From Bacteroides sp. GM023 (GTDB lineage: Bacteria > Bacteroidota > Bacteroidia > Bacteroidales > Bacteroidaceae): a DNA stretch of 64,000 bases. Made by a program: the position numbers and the translations under genes. Position 1 is the stretch's first letter, and each line of letters opens with the position of its first letter. The notes below the pieces were generated by a model. That model did not search any database. It saw only the letters and a list, made by a program, of their open reading frames with translations, and was not told where the DNA came from. This document shows positions 16,152 through 25,508 of this stretch, in pieces. The stretch is taken from the NCBI RefSeq assembly GCF_014750685.1, contig NZ_JAAXGE010000006.1, positions 372,001-436,000 on the forward strand. The letters run 5' to 3'.

Positions 16152-19100
16152 TTAAAAAGCTACGTTAAGACCAAAGATAAAAGAACGGCTGAGCGGATAC
16201 GCTCCAAAGTCAACACCGGGTGTCAGTCCGCTTTTCATTGTAGAGACTTCCGGGTCGAAACCGGTATATTTTGTCCAAGTCAACAGGTTATTACCCGTAG
16301 CATACAGACGCAGATTCTTCAATCCCACTCTCGCAATCAGGTGTTTCGGGAATGTATATCCTAAAGTCACATTACTTAGTTTTAAATAGGAAGCATCTTC
16401 TACTGCCCAAGAGTGGATATAATTGTCTCCTTGCTGAGCGTCATGATAGGCGGCTACCGCTTTACCTGCATTCAAAGCTGCCAGTTCTGTGGGGTCTGTT
16501 ACTTTCTGTCCTGCGGAGTTGATGGTCATCCAACGGTTGTTACTGTTCATCACATCTAATGCATTATAGTTCTGGCTACCTATTTTACTGGTAACCAGTT
16601 TTGTAGCATTCAGTACCTCGTTGCCATAGCTGAAAGTAAGGAATATACTCAAATCAAATCCTTTATAAGTAAAGGAGTTGTTCAGACCACCATAGAATTT
16701 CGGTTGAGCGTTGCCGATGATAGTTTTATCATTCTCATCAATAATATCATCGCCTTCGGTCAAGTTTCTGAACTTCCACATTCCCGGCTGAATCCGACCT
16801 TTATCACCATGATAAGGTACACCGTCTTTCAGAGTATAAGTTCGGGTAGAAGCATCGTAATTAAAATCATCTACTTGATACAGACCATCGGTGATGTACC
16901 CATAGAATTGCCCTAACGGTTCTCCGACAGCAATGCGGTGCGTATTTTGGTTAAAGCCGAATTTTGCTTCATAGAGTTGTACCGCCTCACCAGTCAATGC
17001 TCTCACAGAATTCTTGTTATGCGACAGTGTCAGAGTAGTATTCCAGCTAAACTTCTTTGTAGAAAAGTTCACTGTATTCACTGTCAATTCCACACCTACA
17101 TTCTTCGTTTCGCCGGCGTTAATCAACATAGTCTGATAACCGGAAGAATAAGGTAACTGGGCATTCAGCAGCAAATTGCTACTCCTATTAATATAGAATT
17201 CCGGGGAAACAGTGATACGTTGATTCAGGAAGCCTAAATCTATGCCCATGTTAAATGTCTTGTTCGCTTCCCATTTCAAATCGGGATTCGGTATCTGCTT
17301 GGAAGCATAGCCGGGAGTTAATTTATCCCCCATAGCTGTGGCAATAGAAGACATCAGAGCAAGGCTGTTATAGCTACCAATGCGGTTGTTACCTGCCAAA
17401 CCGTATCCGATACGGAATTTCAAGTCGGAAAAGAGGTTCAGTCTCTTTATAAAATCTTCTTCACTTACACGCCAAGCAGCTGATACGGCAGGAAAGTATC
17501 CCCATTTGTTGTTCTTACCGAATTTGGAAGAACCGTCCGCACGGAAAGTGGCGGAGAACAAATATTTATCAGTGAAATCATAGTTGAGACGGGCAAAGAA
17601 AGAAAGCAGGTTGTCGTCATAGTTTTCATCAGACGAGGCAACAGACGGAGTACCCAAACTCATATCTCCCAAAATGAATTCATCAGTAGGAAGTCCGCTG
17701 ACGCCGGACTCGAGAACACGTGTCCAACGTTTCACAAACTCTTGTCCCAATTGCACTACTACTTTATGTTTCTTCTGGAAACGTTTGTCGTAAGTCAGGA
17801 CGTTAGAGGTCTGGAAACTTCCGGTTTCCGTATTTCGGATAGAGCCGTAAATACCGCTGCGCCTTCCCATAATGGACTGATCGCCATAGAAAAGTTCCCG
17901 GCGGTATAGCTGGTAACGCATACCTGTATTATTGCGGAATGTCAGTCCTTTCATTATTTTAAAGGTCAGCCCGCCGTTAGCTTGTAAGGTACGTGTTTCC
18001 TTATTGTCTTTTTCTTCGGCAGCGGCTATCAACGGATTCTGCATCACGTTTCCGTCCGCATCGTTCAATACAGGATCTTCTCCTGCCAACAGTTCATCAT
18101 CATTTCCACGAATACCGATTGTAGGACGGTATTGCAGTATCTGCACCATTTTGTTAAACTTAGCGTCTACATTGCTACCGCCATCGTTCGTTCCATTTCC
18201 GGCAACACCCGCACCATATACTTTCAGGTAATCGAAGTTGATACGTCCTGTGACGGAGAGACGCTTGTTTACCTCACTCTTTACACTAAGCGCAATATTG
18301 TGTTTGTCACTTCCACTATATACCATAGCACCTTCATCTTTAAAGTAGCCGTAAGACATATTATAGTTCAGTTTATCATTACCGCCGTTCACACCTACCC
18401 GGTAGTTTTGTGTAACAGTGGTGCGTCCCATAGTACTGTCTAACCAGTCGATACCCTCACGGTTGGCATAGTTTTCGTGCAAATCGACAAAGCCGCCGTA
18501 ACGGTTTTGCCATGCCCGCATACTTTCTTCGGGGTCGGTAGCGTCACCTAATGTTCTTTCATAATCCGCCAATACAAATTCCTCTACGCTCAGCACATTC
18601 AGACGTTTGGCAAGGGTACGTACTCCCACATAAGAATCAAAAGTAAGGGTCGCCTTTCCTTCATTTTTCGCACCGCTTTTGGTAGTGATTACCACTACCC
18701 CGTTTGCTCCACGGGCACCATAGATAGCTGTTGCCGAAGCGTCTTTCAACACATCGATGCTTTCAATATCGGCAGGGTCGAGACTGGCCATTCCGTCTTC
18801 CGTAGGAAATCCGTCGATAATGTAAAGCGGTTCGTTACTCTGCGTGATGGAGATACCGCCACGCACACGCACTGACATGGCAGCACCGGGTTGTCCGTCC
18901 GTCTGTATAATCTGTACACCTGCCATACGTCCCGCAAGAGCTTGAGTTACGTCGGACGAAGGTACTTTGAGCAAATCATCACTTCTGACGGAAGCTACAG
19001 AACCGGTCAAGTCTTTACGTTTCACTGTGGCATAGCCGATAGCTACCACTTCGTCCAGCAATACCGAAGCAGCTTTCATAGTCACGTCAATCTGCTTCCT

Positions 19101-19364
19101 TCCTTTCACGGGCACTTCCATATTTTCCAGACCGATAAAAGAGAAGACCAGTACATCTTTAGACGGGTCGCTGACAGTTATGGTGTATTTACCGTTGATG
19201 TCGGTGATAGTACCTGTGTTTTGTTTGCCTTTCACAGTTACATTTCCCCCAATCACTTCCAGTCCTTCGTTGTCCACCACCTTACCGGTGACAGTCAGAC
19301 TTTGGGCGTGAATGCCGGATATACCGACAAGCAGAAATAAAATACTAATAACTTTACTTTTCAT
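16152..19364 (-). CDS. SusC-family TonB-dependent glycan transporter
   Basis: A 1070-residue outer-membrane protein. Signal peptide (to IHA-Q21), a carboxypeptidase-D-regulatory-like beta-sandwich (about 22-110, GKVVDNEGLEVIGGNVTVKG), a TonB-box-like LLDEVVAIGYATVKRKDLTGSV stretch, the plug with VRVRGGISITQSNEPLYIIDGFP and DIESIDVLKDASATAIYGARGANGVVVITTKSG (about 165-230), then a 22-strand-type beta barrel ending in ...SRSFIFGLNVAF with terminal Phe. It imports oligosaccharides bound by its SusD partner. It sits between the surface lyase gene (47 bp upstream) and susD. No extra signalling N-terminal (STN) domain is present, consistent with HTCS rather than sigma/anti-sigma control. Confidence 0.96.
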   Translation of the reverse strand: MKSKVISILFLLVGISGIHAQSLTVTGKVVDNEGLEVIGGNVTVKGKQNTGTITDINGKYTITVSDPSKDVLVFSFIGLENMEVPVKGRKQIDVTMKAASVLLDEVVAIGYATVKRKDLTGSVASVRSDDLLKVPSSDVTQALAGRMAGVQIIQTDGQPGAAMSVRVRGGISITQSNEPLYIIDGFPTEDGMASLDPADIESIDVLKDASATAIYGARGANGVVVITTKSGAKNEGKATLTFDSYVGVRTLAKRLNVLSVEEFVLADYERTLGDATDPEESMRAWQNRYGGFVDLHENYANREGIDWLDSTMGRTTVTQNYRVGVNGGNDKLNYNMSYGYFKDEGAMVYSGSDKHNIALSVKSEVNKRLSVTGRINFDYLKVYGAGVAGNGTNDGGSNVDAKFNKMVQILQYRPTIGIRGNDDELLAGEDPVLNDADGNVMQNPLIAAAEEKDNKETRTLQANGGLTFKIMKGLTFRNNTGMRYQLYRRELFYGDQSIMGRRSGIYGSIRNTETGSFQTSNVLTYDKRFQKKHKVVVQLGQEFVKRWTRVLESGVSGLPTDEFILGDMSLGTPSVASSDENYDDNLLSFFARLNYDFTDKYLFSATFRADGSSKFGKNNKWGYFPAVSAAWRVSEEDFIKRLNLFSDLKFRIGYGLAGNNRIGSYNSLALMSSIATAMGDKLTPGYASKQIPNPDLKWEANKTFNMGIDLGFLNQRITVSPEFYINRSSNLLLNAQLPYSSGYQTMLINAGETKNVGVELTVNTVNFSTKKFSWNTTLTLSHNKNSVRALTGEAVQLYEAKFGFNQNTHRIAVGEPLGQFYGYITDGLYQVDDFNYDASTRTYTLKDGVPYHGDKGRIQPGMWKFRNLTEGDDIIDENDKTIIGNAQPKFYGGLNNSFTYKGFDLSIFLTFSYGNEVLNATKLVTSKIGSQNYNALDVMNSNNRWMTINSAGQKVTDPTELAALNAGKAVAAYHDAQQGDNYIHSWAVEDASYLKLSNVTLGYTFPKHLIARVGLKNLRLYATGNNLLTWTKYTGFDPEVSTMKSGLTPGVDFGAYPLSRSFIFGLNVAF

Positions 19365-19411
19365 GATATTCTATTCTTTATTTATATCCATTATAGTTCA
19401 TTGTTTTGTCA

Positions 19412-21961
19412 CTATGTTATCGCCCGGGTAGATACCGGTGTCCGGTCAGTCATTTCTGTCACTTGCCAAGTTCCGTCCATTTCATCAAAAAGGATTGAAG
19501 AACCAATGTACTGACGGGAATAAGAGATTCCGTTCAACGTAGGATTGTCTGTTCCATAACTGAATACAACCGGTTCCGTACAGTGGGTTATCGTGAGCTT
19601 CGGGGCTTTGGAAGCATCAAGAACAGCTTCAATCGTCCAGTCGCCTACACTGAAAGTATCTCCGTCACGATGAATGACAGGTATAGCCCCTTTCGTATCG
19701 GCCACCTGAATAACAGCCAGAAAGCGAGTGGCGGAACTGCCATCCACCCGTGCAGTGAGATGCCATTGATTGGGATACTCTGCTCCTGAAATAGCGGGTG
19801 GAACTACAAAGCGGTTTGTTTGGGACAAGGAGAAAACGTGCCCGCCAAAAAGTTGAGTTACGGCAACAAAACCTTTAGCATTGTTATTGGTAGACAATGT
19901 TTTTTTCACAGCATCGATTCCAAATTCCGTAGGGCTATGCAATAACCATTCCCAACGTACAGTTTCCGAGGCTTCCAGTTCGTCATACACTAGTACAGTG
20001 GAAGGATGAAGCATTAATATATGCCGGCGATATTTAGTCAGTGGTGTAGTACCGAAACCATTATCAGGCGTCTGTGTAATACCTGCCTGTTTGAAGTAAT
20101 CTATCCACATCGGGTCATTACTAATACTTCTATAAGCATACGAAGCGTCGCCCAGACAATAGCTGATATGCTGTCCGCTCATAGCACGCATCACATTACC
20201 GTAGCCTTCGGTGGAATAAGGCTGTCCTATACCGTTCACCAACAGGGTATTGTGTGCCCGGGTATGCCGATAAGACATCAGGTTATGTGCATCACTGAAA
20301 TTCTGATAATAACCTGTGCTACGATAAACGTCAGTTCCTTTGTATAACAAGTTAAAAGCATTTTGGCTGGCAGTGGTGTGACTACCCGAACCGAATGTAC
20401 TGGAACGGAACGAGAGTGCAAAATCTTTTTCCAGCTCTTCCGGATGGCTGTGCATAGCCACTTCACCTGCATCTTTATACCATACCATTTTTGCTGCATC
20501 CGCAGGGAAAGATGTATTATAATCCTGAGCGGTACACATGCGATAAAGACGTAGCTCATAGTCACGACGCAAGAGTTCCCGGCATTCTCCGGCATACCAT
20601 GCGGCATAAGAGTCACCTGTCTCGCAAGCCAAATAGTCAGCAAAAGCGGCAATCAGACGGTTGGGTTCAGTGCCTTTTTCACTGTTGTCACCAAAGCCAT
20701 TGTTTTTTGAGCCCGGCGGACAAGTGTAGACCATCGAACGTCCCGCGTTTTGATACCACGGATGCAGCAGGAAATTCTGACGGGTGATGTACGAAAACAA
20801 AGCAGGCACATAGGCTAAAGTCAAGATATTGGCACTAAAATAACCTGTGCCATTGTGCCACATACCGTCACGATTGAAGCCGGAAGCAGGAGCACGGGCT
20901 GTCCACAGTTCATAATAATATTCCAGCATCGGCAGCACTTCGGAAGAATAAGCAGGTTTGTCATAGAGCGACAAAGCTACTTGAAAAAGGATACGCATAT
21001 TCTGCTGCCAAAAATGATTGTCGAAGAGGTGATTTTCCTGAAAACCGCAATTCACCTTATAATAATAGCGTGCCACACGCATCATCAGTTCTTCGGCTGA
21101 GATACGGTCGGAAGCTGATAAGTTATCATAAAGCAGGTCATAAGTTGCAACAAGACACCAGGCGATATTACTGGCGGTAAAATTGGATGCGAAAAGCTGT
21201 TTGTCGGCAGGCGGAGCAGTAATCAAAGCTTCGAGTAGCTGACGCAACTTTTCAGCATAAATTTCTTTTTGAGTCAGGTGATAAGCCTGATAGAGATAAG
21301 TGGCGTGCTGCCGGAGTTCTTCGGCACGATTATACAAATCGGTCATTGTCGTATAATCGACATTTAATGCGAGAGTTGCACGACTTAGCAATTCTTTGTA
21401 TTCAGGATGTGAAGCTACACGAGTACGAGCTTCTTCGATACGTTCATCAAGAAAACAGTAAATACGGGGATGCAGCCGGGGAGCGTTTTCTAAGAATGTC
21501 TTAAAAGCGGGAGTTACAAATTCCGGAGTATCATTCTTTACTTCAAAACGATAGACCTGACTCCATTCATCGGGCATATCTCCATTAGCATTAGTAGAGC
21601 GAAAGCGCCAAAACCATGTGCCGGTATCCAGTCGGCGATGAGGATTATACATACACCATTCCTGCGGTTCGGTAACCAATGTTTCGGAGCTGCTGAAATC
21701 TTCGGTACGCGAGAGGGAGAATTGTAATCTTTCGCCTGTCTTCATAGCTTGAGGAACAATAAGAGGAGCAGGATTCAGATACAGTTCATTATCTGCTTTA
21801 GGATAAGGCTGTGTCCGTATCTTATCCTGATAAGCATCAGGAATTTCGGTGGGCGTCTCGGGCTGCATTACGTCCAGTTCGGACAACGGGTCGGATGAAC
21901 AGCCGATGAGCAACTGTACAACTAACAAAAGGTAAACCGATAGCTGAAATAAGGTGTGCAT
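19412..21961 (-). CDS. Putative surface polysaccharide lyase (DUF4962 + heparinase II/III-like), lipoprotein
   Basis: An 849-residue protein with lipobox LIGC (Cys21) followed by SSDPLSELD, acidic enough to predict surface display. An N-terminal beta domain (about 45-145) precedes the alpha/alpha toroid of DUF4962 (about 150-500, with ENHLFDNHFWQQN at 309-321). The heparinase II/III-like beta domain follows (about 520-780, with GSHTTASQNAFN around H528 and YRHTRAHNTLLVNG). Family members are polysaccharide lyases that cut next to uronic acids by beta-elimination; the Asn-His pair and later His are candidate catalytic residues by analogy. A hairpin-bearing 132-bp gap separates it from the fimbrillin-like cassette. 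It resembles the second lyase at 25509-28112. CAZy family and substrate cannot be assigned without alignment. Confidence 0.82.
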   Translation of the reverse strand: MHTLFQLSVYLLLVVQLLIGCSSDPLSELDVMQPETPTEIPDAYQDKIRTQPYPKADNELYLNPAPLIVPQAMKTGERLQFSLSRTEDFSSSETLVTEPQEWCMYNPHRRLDTGTWFWRFRSTNANGDMPDEWSQVYRFEVKNDTPEFVTPAFKTFLENAPRLHPRIYCFLDERIEEARTRVASHPEYKELLSRATLALNVDYTTMTDLYNRAEELRQHATYLYQAYHLTQKEIYAEKLRQLLEALITAPPADKQLFASNFTASNIAWCLVATYDLLYDNLSASDRISAEELMMRVARYYYKVNCGFQENHLFDNHFWQQNMRILFQVALSLYDKPAYSSEVLPMLEYYYELWTARAPASGFNRDGMWHNGTGYFSANILTLAYVPALFSYITRQNFLLHPWYQNAGRSMVYTCPPGSKNNGFGDNSEKGTEPNRLIAAFADYLACETGDSYAAWYAGECRELLRRDYELRLYRMCTAQDYNTSFPADAAKMVWYKDAGEVAMHSHPEELEKDFALSFRSSTFGSGSHTTASQNAFNLLYKGTDVYRSTGYYQNFSDAHNLMSYRHTRAHNTLLVNGIGQPYSTEGYGNVMRAMSGQHISYCLGDASYAYRSISNDPMWIDYFKQAGITQTPDNGFGTTPLTKYRRHILMLHPSTVLVYDELEASETVRWEWLLHSPTEFGIDAVKKTLSTNNNAKGFVAVTQLFGGHVFSLSQTNRFVVPPAISGAEYPNQWHLTARVDGSSATRFLAVIQVADTKGAIPVIHRDGDTFSVGDWTIEAVLDASKAPKLTITHCTEPVVFSYGTDNPTLNGISYSRQYIGSSILFDEMDGTWQVTEMTDRTPVSTRAIT

Positions 21962-22025
21962 ATTATCTTCTTTTCGAGGTATAAGATTAGGGCTCTATTT
22001 TCAAAAGTTTCAATGGAGAAGAAAG

Positions 22026-22059
22026 TAAGAAAGTGGAATGGGGGTATCCCACTTTCTTA
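22026..22059 (-). terminator. Intra-operon hairpin before the surface lyase gene
   Basis: Perfect 11-bp arms TAAGAAAGTGG (22026-22036) and CCACTTTCTTA (22049-22059) lie in the 132-bp gap between the 518-residue protein and the surface lyase. The minus-strand downstream tract is only moderately U-rich, so partial termination or RNA processing is more likely than full termination. Confidence 0.5.
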
Positions 22060-22093
22060 ACACTTCTATTGAGTAAGGTCGAGTGTTCTAAGA

Positions 22094-23650
22094 CTATTTG
22101 AAGATGGTAATCATGGGGCGGCAAAGAGCTGACTGAGCAGAAGCTCCCGTAACACTAATACCTGCTGCTTGCGCATTAGTTACAACGCTATTACTAACAT
22201 TAATACGTACCCCCGAAATATTACCTTGATTATTAATAGTACTAGAAGCATAGTTCACCGTAGCAACAGGGTCTCTATCAAACATTTTGCCAATCACAAA
22301 TTCAAATTCAGGCAAGTTTCTAAAATCCTCGCTACCGGTAGCTGAGATTTCTCCCATTGTAAACAATGTATTCATAAATGCACTCAATTGTGCCAATGTT
22401 GGAATATACCATGTGCTCAAATTGTCACTACTAAGAGCGTGTTCTCCTGTCCATGTTTCATAAGTAGTCTTGAATGCAGCCTCTCCAATTCCTGTTAAGA
22501 ACGTCTCCGTTGTTTGCGTTCCGTTAGTCACACTCGCCGCTGTTTCAACCAAATTTGTCAATGCACCATTAGGATTAAGAACCTGACGACCTGCAGCTAC
22601 ATTTTCAATCGCTACCGCATATCCGGCAATCGTCTTTCCCTGAAGTGCGGCAGGATAATTAGCCGGAACATCGCTGCCGATAGCCTCCATCGCAAAAACG
22701 ATACCAACAGCATCCGCTGCATCACGCACAACTTTACCTTCTGCATCAATATAACTGCCGACTTTCATTTCCAATGCTTCATAATCAGGGTCTACCTCTA
22801 CATCCACTTCATAGTTGCCATCACCAATTTCAAATTTCGCCGAAATTTGCATATTGACATCTAAAGGCAATGCGTTAGCACGTATTGTTATCGTTTTTTC
22901 ATATCCGCCACTCAACGCCATACTAACTTCTCCGGCAAAATTCGTCACATCCGTAGGAGCAAAAAAGAAATTAGAGAACCAAGCTCCACTTGCTGAATTA
23001 AAACTTGCATTCGTATAAGTCACAGGAGCAGTAGTGCTACATTTACCTTCCAAAATATCATATCCGCTCAAAGCATCGTATTTCACTTCCAGTTTAGTTG
23101 CATCTGCTGCCACTGCCGGATTCTTCGGCTGTACACTAATATTAGCAAACGGACGTTTCAATGTCACGCTGGTATTACCGATAGTTTCCAACTTTCCGCA
23201 GAAAGCGTCGCAAGCTGCCATTAACGCAGCATTTGTCAAATCGAATGACGCTGCGTTGTATCCTACGGCTCTCAAGTCAGCAGTATCATATACTTTACCG
23301 GCAGCACCCGCTGTCGGAACATATTCAGCCCAAAACAACGCTTTCGCTACATTCTTTTGTTCATCTACTGAAATTGTGAAGGATACCTTGCCGTCCGTCA
23401 CCGGCTTAATATCCTGCACACCTACCATATTGCCTTCCGCATCCAGCAATTGCATGATGCACTGCATCGTATAGCCCTCAGGTATAGTGACACCCGCACG
23501 GCTGAGAGGATTATTGACAGGAGCCTGTACAGAGATAGTAACAGGAGCTTTGATTTCATTTCCATTGTCCGAAACGATTTCTTCTTGTCCGCATGATGTG
23601 AAAAGCACTGCGCACAAAGTCATTAGCGAATAAAATAAGTTCTTTTTCAT
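22094..23650 (-). CDS. Fimbrillin-like surface lipoprotein (DUF6562-type N-terminal domain)
   Basis: A 518-residue lipoprotein (lipobox FTSC, Cys20, then GQEEIVSDNGNE). Residues about 35-290 resemble the DUF6562/Mfa-type fimbrillin fold: APVTISVQAPVNNPLSRAGVTIPEGYTMQCIMQLLDAEGN, KALFWAEYVP and LKRPFANISVQPKNP, the last a typical hydrophobic strand of these beta-sandwich proteins. Residues about 295-518 form a second, unfamiliar domain (YIDAEGKVVRDAADAVGIVFAMEAIG..., WYIPTLAQLSAFMNTLF, ending SALCRPMITIFK), somewhat like DUF1566/lectin-type modules used at pilus tips. No enzymatic motif is seen. It is third of three surface-protein genes embedded in the PUL operon; attachment or glycan binding is inferred from context. 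Confidence 0.75.
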   Translation of the reverse strand: MKKNLFYSLMTLCAVLFTSCGQEEIVSDNGNEIKAPVTISVQAPVNNPLSRAGVTIPEGYTMQCIMQLLDAEGNMVGVQDIKPVTDGKVSFTISVDEQKNVAKALFWAEYVPTAGAAGKVYDTADLRAVGYNAASFDLTNAALMAACDAFCGKLETIGNTSVTLKRPFANISVQPKNPAVAADATKLEVKYDALSGYDILEGKCSTTAPVTYTNASFNSASGAWFSNFFFAPTDVTNFAGEVSMALSGGYEKTITIRANALPLDVNMQISAKFEIGDGNYEVDVEVDPDYEALEMKVGSYIDAEGKVVRDAADAVGIVFAMEAIGSDVPANYPAALQGKTIAGYAVAIENVAAGRQVLNPNGALTNLVETAASVTNGTQTTETFLTGIGEAAFKTTYETWTGEHALSSDNLSTWYIPTLAQLSAFMNTLFTMGEISATGSEDFRNLPEFEFVIGKMFDRDPVATVNYASSTINNQGNISGVRINVSNSVVTNAQAAGISVTGASAQSALCRPMITIFK

Positions 23651-23697
23651 GATTGTAATTTTTATGGTTAAGCAATTCTTAATTCATTTGTTCTTAA

Positions 23698-24708
23698 TTA
23701 TAATTCTCCAAGGTCTACTTCCAAATCACCGTCGTAACCGGGGTCAATACCTATTCCGCCATTTACATCGGAAGTAAGAAAGTTACCACGTACAGTTGTG
23801 TTTTTGTTCCGTTCACAAGGCATACTCAATATTGTACGTGCCAGTACTTCATTCTTCTCATTCAGGATTTCCAGCTCCACCGGAATAGAAGCTGTTTCTC
23901 CGGCCCCGACCCATACATAGTCAAATCCCAGTTTCAGTTCTTGTGTACCGTCGGCAGGACGTTCAAAGGCGACCTTATATTCCATGTACATCAGCGAGTT
24001 CTTGGGCACATCGTCCCATAAGTTATATCCCGTAGGCAGATAATCGCTGTACTTCACACGAGCCGTAAAGCTATCACCTTTCAGACTGCCGGTAGAGAGT
24101 TTATAGAGAAACGTCTCCACATCTTTCGCAATCAATTCATAGCGCGCCACGGGGCGGTATAATGTTACATCAAGTCCGGTTTCGGCTCCCCAGTCATTAC
24201 GGTAGGAAGTAAGGTCTACTGTCGTAGAAGCGGCAAACACATCTTTGTAACGGCTATTTCCTATATATTTTCCAGCAGGAAGAATGAAAGCCAGGTTCTC
24301 CGCATCATAGATAAGCCCCTGTTCCGGTGTTTCCGAATTCACATAGTCAGCCCACACCAAGATGCGATAGTTACGGGCATGCAACTTCATGCTGACGGGC
24401 AGAGTAGAACGGCTGAAATCTTCTTCATACACCGTCTGTCGTGCAACCACTTGTCTATCCAAGTAAGCCTCAACGATAAAACGTCGCAGATATTTGGTTT
24501 CCGACGCACGGCTAATCGTCATCGGTGCCCGTTCCTCCAAACTAAGACTCATTGTCAGATTGAGATTCAGCGTCACTGCTGTAGGGTCTACCCCCAATTC
24601 TCCGTCAGGAGTCATTTCCGGTTCTTCGTGCAGGCTGCATCCATTCACTAAAAAAGCAAAGAATAACAGAAAAGTGCAATGTGCCAGTATATATAAACTT
24701 TTTCTCAT
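23698..24708 (-). CDS. Fimbrillin-like lipoprotein (DUF6562-type)
   Basis: A 336-residue lipoprotein with lipobox VNGC (Cys24) followed by SLHEEPEM, fitting surface export. The core around residues 45-290 has the pattern seen in its 518-residue neighbour: LRRFIVEAYLDRQVVARQTVYEEDF, RILVWADYVNSETPEQGLIYDAENL, then LYRPVARYELIAKDVETFL and GFDYVWVGAGETASIPVELEIL. This is typical of Bacteroides fimbrillin-type DUF6562 proteins that may act as pilus anchors or subunits. It ends with the acidic GIGIDPGYDGDLEVDLGEL. It lies 36 bp after the DUF3575 gene and 47 bp before the 518-residue gene. Confidence 0.75.
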   Translation of the reverse strand: MRKSLYILAHCTFLLFFAFLVNGCSLHEEPEMTPDGELGVDPTAVTLNLNLTMSLSLEERAPMTISRASETKYLRRFIVEAYLDRQVVARQTVYEEDFSRSTLPVSMKLHARNYRILVWADYVNSETPEQGLIYDAENLAFILPAGKYIGNSRYKDVFAASTTVDLTSYRNDWGAETGLDVTLYRPVARYELIAKDVETFLYKLSTGSLKGDSFTARVKYSDYLPTGYNLWDDVPKNSLMYMEYKVAFERPADGTQELKLGFDYVWVGAGETASIPVELEILNEKNEVLARTILSMPCERNKNTTVRGNFLTSDVNGGIGIDPGYDGDLEVDLGEL

Positions 24709-24744
24709 ATTGTTATCGTATTTACAGGTATATTCCTATTGAGT

Positions 24745-25482
24745 TCAGAAGCGATATACCAGTGACGCTCCTACGCGGGTTACTCCCCAATAGTGGCGGA
24801 CACGTGTATCCAGCAATGCACCGTTGGCTATATTATAATAGGTATTATACTTCATATTGGCATATCCCAATCCCAGAGTAAACTCCGCTCCCCAATGTTC
24901 GGACAAAGGCAGTTTGTAGCCATAACTTAGTCCGGCTCCCAGCAAAGGGCGGTCAACGTCCTGATAACGGTTGTCGTTCCATTTCACGTTGAACCATGCC
25001 ACGTGAGCGTGTAGTCCGACAAAGTGTCCCCGCCCTGCTTCGTTTCCTATCCACCAACGGGCTTCCGGCTGCAATGCCACGGTACGTACTCCGTGCTCAC
25101 TCCCCAAGTCCCACAAGCTGCAAGTCAAAGGCAGTTCCACAGTTATTTTTTTGTGTACCTGCATTTCCACAGCAAGGTTCAAGAGAGCACAAGCGTCATA
25201 CAGCACGTTAGTTTTCAGTGCCAGATAGCCTTTGCCGTCTAAAGCAGCCGCCTTCCCCGCACCCACTTTGCCGGAGGCTTCCTTTTTGCTCTCTCCATTT
25301 TTGGCAGGAACGCCAATTACTGTTACCGGCTTCTTTCCGTCAGGTTTGTAGACTGTCGTTTCTTCCGGAGCAGCGGAAGTCTGCACACGGGGCTTAGCCG
25401 GAGTCTGGGCTGACAAAACAGCTATACCCGATAATGCAGCCAACAGGCACACAGTTCTCATATTAAATTTCGAATGTCTCAT
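24745..25482 (-). CDS. DUF3575-type outer-membrane protein
   Basis: A 245-residue exported protein (MRTVCLLAALSGIAVLSAQ; the ATG at 25461 fits the signal peptide better than 25482). A Pro/Lys-rich linker to about 80 is followed by LALKTNVLYDACALLNLAVEMQVHKKITVELPLTCSLWDLG, LQPEARWWIGNEAGRGHFVGLHAHVAWFNVKWN and GLSYGYKLPLSEHWGAEFTLGLGYANMKYNTYYN, ending VGASLVYRF. This is the small 8-strand-like barrel of DUF3575, a family commonly found at the head of Bacteroidales fimbrial operons. It is 26 bp downstream of the periplasmic lyase, so it is part of the PUL transcript. Function is unproven; a fimbrial assembly or anchoring role is inferred. Confidence 0.8.
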   Translation of the reverse strand: MRHSKFNMRTVCLLAALSGIAVLSAQTPAKPRVQTSAAPEETTVYKPDGKKPVTVIGVPAKNGESKKEASGKVGAGKAAALDGKGYLALKTNVLYDACALLNLAVEMQVHKKITVELPLTCSLWDLGSEHGVRTVALQPEARWWIGNEAGRGHFVGLHAHVAWFNVKWNDNRYQDVDRPLLGAGLSYGYKLPLSEHWGAEFTLGLGYANMKYNTYYNIANGALLDTRVRHYWGVTRVGASLVYRF

Positions 25483-25508
25483 AGTTACGTATCTTTCATG
25501 TTTGTTTA

